The translations under genes were made by a program, and so were the position numbers. A model generated the notes under the pieces. The model was not told the DNA's origin. It saw only the letters and a list, made by a program, of their open reading frames with translations, and searched no databases. Of a stretch of DNA of 64,000 nucleotides, positions 45,417-55,218 are shown in pieces (the stretch's first letter is position 1; each line of letters begins with the position of its first letter). The DNA comes from Branchiostoma floridae (Eukaryota > Chordata > Leptocardii > Amphioxiformes > Branchiostomatidae), in assembly GCF_000003815.2 (NCBI RefSeq), contig NC_049992.1, forward strand, positions 5,577,839 through 5,641,838. Direction: 5' to 3'.

Positions 45417-46092
45417 ATAATCGTGGATTTCAATATCGATACTAATAACAAAAAATCCTACTTATACTGTATCTTACTATTTTTTTTTGTTGCATTATGA
45501 TATAAGAGTTGTGGCATCTAAATGATTATTTCAAATTTGTTTATTGCATCATGTCTGTACTTGAGTAAAGAAATGAGAATGGATGATGCCAGTGGTGACA
45601 CAGAGTCACGAGGGGCGGGGGGGGGGGGGGGGTTACTGTTCTACAATGTCACGAGATGACTACGTCAGACCGCCAGTCACAAGATTGCATGGAACCGATG
45701 CAATACTTGAATTGCATCAAACCTACGCAATGTCTGGATTGCATGAACGCAACACAATGCCTTGCAAATCTCTCACCCTACCGGTTTGGCAACTTCTGTC
45801 TTGCTCAGATGTCAAAGGGCGACAGCAAGGGTGACAACAGAGTCACGAGATGGTACTGTTCGTCACTGTCACGAGATGATTAAGTATGACCATCAGTCAC
45901 AAGATTGCATGGAACCGATGCAATACTTGAATTGCATGAAACGAATGCAATGCCTGGATTGCATCTCACCATACTGGTTTGACAACTTCTGTCTTGCTCA
46001 AATGTCAAAGGGCGACTAAAAGAGAGCAGCCTGTAGTTTGCTCGGATTTAAAGACCCATGCCTAGTGACACGGAAGGGGCTTCGAAATCCTA
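45417..46092. repeat. Tandem duplication block 1 with ATTGCAT/ATGCAAT arrays
   Basis: Contains two sub-units (45585-45835 and 45836-46020), each with CAGTCACAAGATTNCATGGA and a row of ATTGCAT or ATGCAAT motifs about 12 bp apart, then GGCAACTTCTGTCTTGCTCA and TGTCAAAGGG. A poly-G run lies at 45617-45632. Block 2 at 46335-46990 is the same arrangement. Confidence 0.85.
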
Positions 46093-46317
46093 ATACTGTA
46101 ACATTAAAATGCATTTAAGTTCGCGGGGATTTACTCTCGCGGTAGCGGGAAAATGGAGTGTTCGCGGTGACTTTAAGTTCGCGTACCTCGTGCCATGGAC
46201 TGCAGTCTTATACTATTATATAGAAATGTTCGCGTTGGATTTAACTTCGCGGTGAAGTGGTCACCGCGAAAACCGCGAACATAAAACCACCGCGAACATT
46301 TCTGCATTTACAGGATA
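46093..46317. mobile_element. Second copy of the TTCGCGG MITE
   Basis: Starts TACTGTAACATT...ATGCATTTAAG and ends TTCTGCATTTACAG, with the same GTTCGCGG/CCGCGAAC motifs as 38691-38898 but inverted. It sits exactly between duplication blocks 1 and 2. Confidence 0.8.
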
Positions 46318-46334
46318 CTAGTACCCGTACGTTA

Positions 46335-46990
46335 CAATCATGGATTTCAATATCGGTCCTTCATATATCTACGCATTTCTTTTATTTTAATGTCACAGGT
46401 GGGGCATCTAAATAATCAAATTTGTTTAAATATTCAAGTCTGTTGCACTATGTAGTACTTGAGCAAAGAAATGGATAGATGATGCCAGTGGTGACACAAA
46501 GTCACGAGAGGGTGTGTTTCGTCATTGTCACGAGATGATTACGTAAGACCGCCAGTCACAAGATTGCATGGGACCAATGCAATACTTGGATTGCATGAAA
46601 CCAGCGCAATGCCCGGATTGCATGAACGCAACACAATGCCTTACACATCTCTCACCAATACCGGTTTGGCAACTTCTGTCTTGCTCAGATGTCAAAGGGC
46701 GGCAGCAAGGGTGACACAGAGTCACGAGATGGTACTGTTCGTCACTGTCACGAGATGCTTAAGTATGACCATCAGTCACAAGATTACATGGAACCGATGC
46801 AATACTTAAATTGCATGAAACCAATTACACAATGCCTGGATTGCATCTCACCATACTGGTTTGGCAACTTCTGTCTTTCTCAGATGTCAAAGGGTGACTA
46901 AAAGAGAGCAGCCTGTAGTTCGCAGGGATTTATAAACCCATGCTCAGTGACACGGAAGGAGCAGTCGAAATCCTCATATAGCTAGAGGGG
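46335..46990. repeat. Tandem duplication block 2
   Basis: Direct copy of 45417-46092 with about 5-10 percent differences, including both sub-units (46485-46710 and 46711-46900). Short Cys-rich open frames over these units do not extend and start without a promoter or splice context. Confidence 0.85.
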
Positions 46991-47988
46991 TGACGCAATA
47001 TCTAGCGCTTGCACTGAATTAGACATAAAAAACAACAATGCTTTGAACCATTAAAAAGCCTTTCTTGGTGGAATATATGTGTTGTGAAAATATGGTTGTT
47101 TACGTATGCCAATTTTGTAACATTTAGTTTTCTCTCCTTAAGCATTGCATTTTTAAGGCACGCATAGATCTACCTAGCAAATACCTCCAGTGAATCGTGC
47201 GACATTAGAAAAAAAAAAAACGAAAAAAACGCAGGCAAGGCCACAAAACATGTAAAACATCAACCACTGCCGTCTACTTGGAGTTAGCTCTGACCAGCAC
47301 TGTAATAGCGCCACCTGGCAGCTTGCCAAAAACTGCACATCCTCTCTATTGACAGATGCTGGTGTAGCTATTCATGTACAAAAGGTCAAATCTGTTCTTG
47401 ACTCGTCCCACATGTACGAACGAATCTGGATCAATACATTTTACGCTTCACTGCATCCATGGGGAGTTTTCCTACAGGTGACGTGCTCAACAATTGCATG
47501 ACATCATTTGCACGTGACACCACGAGAACGATATTACACAGTCAATGATTTTAATCTGTGTAGTGACCTTTATATGTTTTCGTCTAGAAAAAAACCCTGC
47601 ATTTCAAGGAATCCCAGCTGGTCTGAAGGAATAGAATTACTTTTGTGTAACGTTATAGAAAGAGGCCTAAGAAAGGATTTTACAAATTCAAACTACTACA
47701 CGTCGGTAGCGTGTGTACTGAGGGATTTTTAACATTGCGTCATAGGCCAAAATTAGATCACCTGACGAGATAGACCAGTTAATGACTGTTAAGCAACCAC
47801 GCCTCGTCTGTGCTTATATAGCCTTCGTTCTGATAGCTGCGTGTATCTCAAAACAGGCCTCAGTATTGTGCAGACATTTCAACTCGTCACTACAACCAGA
47901 GCGTGAATTCGAAGCTACAGTCCTATTGTCCTGTCTTGCAGCATTGAGCCAGATTCGTGAAAATCAGTTCCACAAAACGTCTCACAAC
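46991..47988. other. Upstream region of the TCAF-like gene
   Basis: No repeat family recognised. An open frame in phase with the gene extends up to an ATG at 47782, giving a hydrophobic N-terminal extension. A TATATA-like element lies at 47814-47820, but within that frame. Confidence 0.45.
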
Positions 47989-50900
47989 ATGGCAAAGACA
48001 ACGTCTTCAAATGACAGTTGGAGGGACGAGCTTCTTAAAGACGTGAAGACGATCCCGAAGGTTGGTGTACCGGGGATCATTGAGGTGTTGGGAGACCAGG
48101 CGGAACCCATGTTACTAGACGATCGGGGGAGGGCCATCATGGCGGCGGCCACGTATGGATCCGGCAAGATCGTAGCCTTCAGTCATAACGGCTACATTAA
48201 ACAGTTCCGCGAGGGGAAAAACAAGAAGTTTGAGAACCTAAATCGCAACATTCGCACCTGGCTGGGAATGAAGGAAGGAGGCGACGTCACCTTCGGGGAC
48301 AGTCTCAAAAATGTTGCTGACATCCCGAAATCAGGTGTTTTGGTCATCGCAGGCGGAGGCGACAGGCTCAAGAAATTTGTGCCGGGTATTTTGGAGTTTG
48401 TCCAAGGGGGAGGGGGATTCTTGTGTGGTGTGTGCCCGTGGGGATGGTTGGAGAAGCGCCCCAATGCAACTATCGACGGCATGGCACTGCAGCAGATTGT
48501 GAAGGAGGCTGGCATGTCGTTTACAGGAGACACCTGTGAAGTGCAGAAAGGATTCAGCGCAGCGAAGTGCAAGGATGATGTGGAGAAAGCGCCGGTTTCT
48601 GTGAAGAAGCAAGCCGCCGACGTTGCTAACACCACTCCGGAGAGCTGCGCCAAAAAACGCGCTGAGAAGCCCGCGGAAACATGCTCGTCCCAGAGCATGG
48701 CAAAGGCGACGTCTCCAAGTGGAAGTTGGAAAGACGAGCTGCTGAAAGATGTCACGACGGTCCCGAAGGTCGGTGTGCCTGGGAACATCGTGGTGTTCGG
48801 AGACCAGGCGGAACCCATCTTACTAGACGATCGCGGTAGAGCCATCATGGCTGCAGCTACGTATGGATCTGGCAAGATCGTAGCCTTCAGTCATAACGGC
48901 TACATTAAACAGTTCCGCGAGGGGAAAAACAAGAAGTTCGAGGATCTGAATCGCAACATTCGCACCTGGCTGGGAATGAAGGAAGGAGATGACGTCACCG
49001 ATGCTTCCAACATCAAAGAAGCCGCGGAAATCCCTAAATCTGGAGTTCTTTTGGTCGCAGGTGGAGGAGATAAGGGGAAGAAGCTGATCCCGGACGTCTT
49101 GAAGTTTGTTAGAGAAGGAGGGGGGTTGCTGTGTGGTGTATGCCCGTGGGGGTGGTTGCAGAAGCGCCCCCGCAAGACCATCGACGACATGGTACTGCAG
49201 GGGATCCTGAACGAGGTTGGCCTGTCCTTCACGGCAGAAACCTGCGCAGCAAAGAAGGAAATCAGTGCCGCTGAGAGCAAGGAGAAGGCTGAGATCTCGC
49301 ACCTCGGCCGGGCCCTGAAGGCCATCGACTTGGATCCGGACTCCGTGGAGAAGTACGCCGAGACCGTTACCGAAAACGCGCACTCCATCCCGGACAAGTG
49401 CTTCGAGAAGCGCCTGAACGCACCCATGGAGAAGTGCTACGAGAAATGCATCAAGAAACACAAGGACTGCATCCCCAAGGGCGGTAAGAAGAGGGTCAAG
49501 GACAGCAGAGGACGCGCCGTCGTCTCACTGACCACAGGCTTCTTGGAGAAACAAGCCAAGATGGGAAAAGAAGTGAAAGCACCTGGCATCAACGACTTCC
49601 CAGGAGACTTCGAAGAGGAGCCGCAGCTGCAATGCGCTTCCGTCATCATCAAATCCGCCAGGAAAGAGCGCCACTCTACGGGATACTACCTCCCTGCTGG
49701 CAAGGTCTTGACGATCAAGGCCACCACTACCGGAGAGCACCTCGATGACTGGCGGGTGAGAGTCGGCGCCCACTCCGACAACTTGAGCGGGAAGAAGAAG
49801 TTCAAGAGGTGGCCGAAGTTGAGCGTGGTGAAACGTCTGGAAGCTGAGACGAAGATCAGCTCACCTTACGGTGGTCTCATCTACTTCGAGAGTCCGAAAG
49901 AGGCGGGAGATTTAACAGCATCGATGGAAAATGTCGTGGAGGCGCCGTTCTACGATTTGGAGGACCCAAGGAGCGTCCAGAACTGGTCTGAGCGGAGGAA
50001 GGCCCCGGGACTGTGGGCGGACCTGGCCGGGGAACATATCATCTTCACCCTGCCTGCCGCGTCCGTACGGGACCTGGAGGACCCGAGTGAGGGACTGCGG
50101 GCTTGGGACGACGTCGTGAAGGTGGGTGGAGTGATTCGGGTGAAAAATGCACTTTTTGCACTGTGTATATCTTAATGCATGGTTTCTGTTAGTTAAGCTG
50201 GTTTGCCATCTTTCATCACATGCCTATCAGTGCAAATGTTATGAATTGAAAAGGGATAAGGTGTTAAAGCATATATGGGTTACATTTTTTGTTGCTTGTA
50301 TTTCTTTCAGCAACGCTATATTCATTTCTTGTTCTCCAGGCCCACCACGAGCTGCGCGGTACGAACCCTAGCGGCGAACATCGGCAGCGCATCGTGCCTG
50401 ACCGCCAGCCCAAGGCGGGGTGGATGCACGCCGGGTACCCCATCGTCACGAACATGGACATCGCCGCGCGAGACAAGTTCATCCTGGACGGGAAGAAGAT
50501 ACGGAAGGCCGGCAACTGGGGACTGTTCCACGAGCTGGGACACAACATGCAGAGGAAGTGGTGGACTTTCGAGGGCACCGGGGAGGTAAGGGATTCAGGC
50601 TTTGAGAGAGAGTAATAACTTTATTGCGCAACAATTGTACAAGGTACAGAGTACAAACCATGACATCTATCATTACAAAACTACAGTTCTATGAGGCTAA
50701 TCTACACGACGCAAGGGTGCATAGTATGGGTTAAAAATGGTCTTTTACAATCATTATGGGGATTTCCAGCAGCTAGACATACCAAGAAAGAATAGTTTAT
50801 GATNNNNNNNNNNNNNNNNNNNNNNNNNNNNNNNNNNNNNNNNNNNNNNNNNNNNNNNNNNNNNNNNNNNNNNNNNNNNNNNNNNNNNNNNNNNNNNNNN

Positions 50901-52025
50901 NNNATGTTGTTTTACACGCACAGGTGACATGTAACGTGTTCACCCTACACGCCATGGATGTGGTGGCTAAGAGAGACCCCTGGCGACATCCGTGGGTACG
51001 GAACAAGTGGCCCGCCATCGAACAGTTCTTCAAGGTAGGCCCTATACTTCGCTGTTCAACATGTTATATTTCCTGAAAGTTATTAGTATGTCTTTGCTGG
51101 TATGTTTTCTTCTTCTGTGATAATAAACCAATCAGTCTTTCAGTTCTAGCCAACGGTTACATCAGCATTGTTTTGTTGTTTGTTTATAAGTGTTTGTATT
51201 GACTACCCCCTCAGGACGGCGCTCAACACGATGTGTGGAAGAAGAAAGCAGGTATAGCCCTGGCCGTGTACGCCCAGCTAGCTCACCACTTTGGCTGGGA
51301 ACCTTATAAAAAGGTCGGTACTAAAGCGGCTAACGTCACATTTCAAAACTGGGGCCTGGCCGGGCTGTTTGTGGAGATGAAATATAGAAAAGCATATGTA
51401 AGAATATACACAAATAATGCCTACGAGTACGACTATTCTCTTTACGTTTTGTGTAGTTTGGTTTTTGTGTAGTTCCATGAACAAAACTTTTTGTCCACGG
51501 AAGCTGCCCGGCTGGGCCCCTGTTTGGAAATGTGACGTAGTCCTAAGGCTTGGGTCAGAAGTAGAAAAGGGCTCCTGCCGGGCAGTTCACGGGCTGTTCT
51601 TTACACTTTCGGTCGTGACCCCTACTTAGCCTCTCGGACGGGTTGTTTATGGTACAACAGGCACAGAAAAATCTTATATGGAAAAATCATCTATATAGTA
51701 AGAAAATGTTGGTTAATTTTTTCCCTTCCAATGTCCTTACTCCTATTTTTACCAATTTTCACAGGTATTCCGTCAATACGAAAAGGATCCCAAGAAGAAA
51801 CAGCCGGAGAACAACAAGGAGAGGATCGTCTTGTGGATCGTCCGTTTCTCCGAAGAGGTCGGCCGTAACTTGGTTCCACTCTTCGACTTCTGGGGCTTCC
51901 CACACATCGAGGAAGCGCAGGCCCAGGTCTCGGGACTGGAGGCGTTCCTCCCCGACGACGATCTCACCGCCCTCGCGCCGGAACGGCTAGCGGAGATCAG
52001 GGGCAAATACAACATACAGACCTGA
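47989..52025 (+). CDS. TCAF-like protein with M60-type metallopeptidase domain
   Basis: Five exons: 47989-50121, 50340-50585, 50924-51034, 51215-51313, 51765-52025. All introns are phase 0; 949 residues. TRPM8 channel-associated factors have this layout. Two tandem N-terminal domains (about 1-190 and 237-420) share PKVGVPG, AIMAAATYGSGKIVAFSHNG and LCGVCPWGWL. A Cys/Lys-rich linker follows, then a beta domain (HSTGYYLPAGKVLTIKATTT, VGAHSDNLSG, SPYGGLIYFE), then the M60 domain with HELGH (about 775-779) and the downstream Glu in TGEVTCN (793), the known zinc-binding pattern. It could therefore be an active metallopeptidase. I chose ATG 47989 because its context is good and domain 2 repeats the same MAKxTS beginning; ATG 47782 would add 69 residues with a membrane-like stretch. 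A 100-N gap lies in intron 2. Confidence 0.88.
50612..50700 (-). repeat. Retroposon-type 3' tail, reverse orientation
   Basis: TAATAACTTTATTGCGCAAC is the complement of the tail at 1438-1473. It starts about 25 bp after the exon 2 donor of the TCAF-like gene. Confidence 0.5.
50804..50903. other. Assembly gap (100 N)
   Basis: Exactly 100 N. It falls in intron 2 of the TCAF-like gene, and the flanking exons join in frame without it. Confidence 0.99.
51484..51630. repeat. Dispersed repeat with GCCCGGCTGGGCC and TGCCGGGCAG motifs
   Basis: GCTGCCCGGCTGGGCCCCTG matches the right arm of 9819-10059. CTGCCGGGCAGTTCACGGGC and CGTGACCCCTAC match 56285-56360. In intron 4 of the TCAF-like gene. Confidence 0.6.
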
Positions 52026-52335
52026 AGAGGATCATCAATACTGATATCCAATCACTTCAGAACGTAAGCTCGCGAGAGTTACGGACACGTGATCTTAGTA
52101 ACACGTGATCATCCGTATACGTGTCGTCAGCAATTGGTCAAACTTACCAGGAAGTGTGTACATTTGTGTTGGAAGAAAGCTTTTTACTATGTTTATGATT
52201 ACTACCAACACAGATTAGCTTCCATGATGGAGATAGTTGCCTTACAATACAAAGTCCTGTACTTTGGTTTAGAATTCAGAATATATGTTTTACTGTGTAG
52301 TTTTTCAAAAAAAGGGGGGGGCTCAATGTACTTGA

Positions 52336-52395
52336 TAGATCTGTATCTGTATTTATATAGCCGGTATAACCACCCTTCGGCGTAACACACCAGCT
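52336..52395 (-). repeat. LINE 3' tail fragment, inverted
   Basis: TATAGCCGGTATAACCACCC and TTCGGCGTAACACACCAGCT are the complement of the LINE 3' end at 11100-11210. Located about 310 bp after the TCAF-like stop, within its probable 3' UTR. Confidence 0.75.
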
Positions 52396-52968
52396 AAGAT
52401 GGGTGTGGTATTGATTGATTTGAGCTAAGAGTTTTCTATCTAAGTGCAATTACCATTAAGGTTGTAGTTGGTGACAAACAGTCATTTCCGGCAATATAAA
52501 AGTACCAAGAAAATAAAGGAAAGTAGCTCTGTACGTTAAAACATTGGAAGCTTTGAAGTTTTTTATAATCTTAAAGTGAAATTATTATTAAGGTTTTAGT
52601 TGGTGACAGTCATATCCGGCAATTTAGAACTATAAGTGTTGGAGAATTGTGTCTTTTGAGATATTTCTAAGGTTAGGAGGAAAGTGGTTCTGTATGAAGA
52701 AGTTTTGGGTCATCATTTAGGGCATGGCATCTGATCGAATTGTAAACAGACTCTAGTCTCTTCAATTTTCCTACGTTGGCGTCATCACCTATTTCATGAT
52801 GCGTATCAACTACGTATACGTGGTATTTATCTATTTATTTGGTGTATAATCATATATATTCACGGATAACAGTAATTCGAGGGGAAGTAAAGTCGTTTGC
52901 ATTGTTAGTGAAGCAGATGTTGTTCGGAACTCTTGTGTGATTATCATAGTTCTTTTTATGTCATGGTC

Positions 52969-52974
52969 AATAAA
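52969..52974 (+). terminator. Candidate poly(A) signal, TCAF-like gene
   Basis: AATAAA; another copy lies at 52512-52517. Which one is used cannot be told. Confidence 0.4.
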
Positions 52975-53235
52975 AGAAATAGTTCAATGAAAAAAATACA
53001 GTGTGCGACTATTCAAGTACATGTAGGTTAAAAACTAAAACAGTATCAAGTAATACTAACTGGCGTATATCTTGCGATGCTCCTTCGCTCGAGCTCGAGG
53101 GTACTTGTAACACTTTGCTTTCTTCAACTAATATCTAAGTGAGAGTTCAAAGCAGGTTCTAAAATTTCAGCCAATGTTGCCCTATGTGCATCTTTTTTTA
53201 TCTACACAGAAATGGAGATATAGTTTTGAGTGTGC

Positions 53236-53260
53236 ACATGTGTGTGTGTGTGTGTGTGTT
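53236..53260. repeat. (GT)n microsatellite
   Basis: Short pure GT run. Confidence 0.9.
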
Positions 53261-54281
53261 TGTTTGTCTTTCCGGATTTTTTGGTACTCAACAAAGCTCA
53301 AAAACAATTACATGGATTTCAATGATATTTCACATGTTTGCAGGTGTATGGAAGGTCAAATTTTGGTCCCCTGGTATGTAACTTTGGTCCTGCAGCAGAG
53401 AACAAATGGACGATGTTTTCCTTAAACAAGTGTGATGACTAAGCACAGTTCAAGAAAACACTGACACTTTTTATTTGACTTATTTGTCCTAAGCTTATTT
53501 TTGTACAGAGTCGAAGACCATATTGAAAAACAGGCCTAAAATGAATCCAATGAATGCCAATTAAAGTTGGTTGATCACGATCATCGACAGAGAACGAATT
53601 TTATTCTTTGGTATACTTCTAGCCATAACAACGCCTTTAGCATGATATTGTCGAACACAAAGCAAGTACAATGAACTAGTAAATTGAGAAATACACTGCC
53701 CTGGGCACCATGAAACACCGGCATCTTACTCGCAACATTCGATTGGTGTTTTTGGCAATGTTGTACACGGTTCTAGCATATACTACAGTGGATCGGAGAA
53801 AGAAATACAGACAAAGGTGACATTTTCTATAGATATGTTTATTTATTAGTGTTTAATACTGAATAAACATGAATTCTATGCTGTAACGCTTGATGTGCCT
53901 TTTGAATACCAGGACACACCAGATTAAAAATCAGCAACTACTTTTATAATCTTCACTGAGATGTTCTTGTGTAGTTCATGTTCATTAATATCATTACTAT
54001 TCCTTCTATAACTATGAACATGTTTGAAACTATATGCATGTTTTAAATTATAGCACGATACATAAGGCATCAATGCGTGAAGTATTTAGTCATGAAACGT
54101 GTATCTCGTATCGTCGTGGACTGCCAGTGTCGGTCACATACGGCATTTTGAATTCATTACATTTTGCAGCAACTTTCTGACCAACTCCAAATCATCCTTC
54201 ATAGAATAAACTAAAGTCGGTGAAAGCATTCCCTTTTAGAAAAAAATATTTAAAAATAGTCAAGTTTTGAAATGGCTTGAT

Positions 54282-54533
54282 CAGTGTTCTAGCCAGCCTG
54301 ATTCCCCTGGATTTTGAACGAAAGGCGCAACAATCCTAGGGCAGCTAGGGGGAAAAGTTTGAAATCTTAACCCTCTAAAATGTTTTTTCTTTGATTTTGA
54401 GAGGTAAATATTGCTGGCAGACTTAGATTGGTTCCGTTATTATCTTTACAAGCGGTTTTTGTCCAACAAAGAGGACAAAATGGCAGCAAAATCCCGTCAA
54501 AGGATGGAAGGACGGACGCTAGCTAGAACACTG
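54282..54533. mobile_element. hAT-like MITE, relative of 38907-39166
   Basis: The ends are CAGTGTTCTAGCCAGC and the complement of GCTAGCTAGAACACTG. The flanks GGCTTGAT and AGTTTGAT agree at six of eight positions, consistent with a decayed 8-bp duplication. Interior GCAAAATCCCGTCAAAGGAT is shared with the 38.9-kb element. Confidence 0.7.
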
Positions 54534-55218
54534 AGTTTGATTTTCAATATCAATATCAAAATGTAATTTGTATTTTTTTTTGTATCTTTCGCAAATATGG
54601 GGGTGAGAATGGTACAATTGTGTGGGAATATAAACTATTTAAGGCAATACAAATATCAGTCTCCTTCTTATATAAACATTAATATTTCCAGTCATATCAT
54701 CTTACAGTAACATTGATATGTTCTGACAGTTCATTTAAGTTACGCTGACGAAAAGTGATGAAACTGACCTCCGTATCTTATTTCGTTATAGAGACTGACT
54801 CATGTTGAAATATCATTTACCTGGATATGCCACCTTAATGAACACATTGAAAACTAATCGCTTTGTTGAAGAAGTTCATCAGTCACGGGAGAAGGAGGCA
54901 GATGATTTACACACGCCAAACCTAATCTCGTGCTCTCTCGCGAGATCGAGACTAGGTCACTCTCCGTGAACAAGATGGACTGTCAGCCGTCGAAAATTTG
55001 GAGGTATATACACTACCTTTCAAAACAGAAATAGCTTGAAGAAGATTTGGAGTAATCGTTTTGTTATTGAGATATGACACAGAATAACGGATTTCCCTGG
55101 GAATTGGATACCAGATTAGTATTCAAAAACACAGTTTGTATACAGGCTTTCTAAGGATGTTGACAATAAAGATGGAGCAAGAAGTAATTGAATGTCAAGA
55201 TCCGGTCTCTGATCTTTA

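Larger units (their letters stand above)
43655..45477. repeat. Tandem duplication, copy B, with about 720-bp insertion
   Basis: It matches copy A over 43655-43962 and again from about 44682 to 45477. The middle, 43963-44681, has no counterpart in copy A and is either an insertion in B or a deletion in A. CCAAA occurs at both edges. A CT run at 44901-44937 is longer and purer than in A. Confidence 0.85.
52026..55218. other. Intergenic region between convergent genes
   Basis: Contains the TCAF-like 3' UTR, an inverted LINE-tail fragment (52336-52395), a (GT)n run (53236-53260) and a hAT-like element (54282-54533). No gene seen. Confidence 0.5.

Noticed and set aside
45583-46901. Repeated Cys-rich peptide frames (DCMEPMQYLNCMKP-type) as a possible secreted repeat protein
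   Set aside because: The frame stops after each sub-unit, there is no signal peptide or splice context, and the pattern follows from the ATTGCAT/ATGCAAT DNA repeats.
45417-46990. CRISPR-like array
   Set aside because: The repeats are long, imperfect and nested, without unique equal-length spacers, and the genome is eukaryotic.
48192-49461. Long minus-strand open frames (up to 227 codons) opposite the TCAF-like exon
   Set aside because: They are shadows of the GC-rich, duplicated plus-strand coding exon, and the plus-strand product matches a known family.
50147-50371. Alternative C terminus of the TCAF-like protein by reading through the exon 1 donor
   Set aside because: The frame past 50121 ends soon in AT-rich intron sequence, while splicing to 50340 gives the conserved M60 domain.
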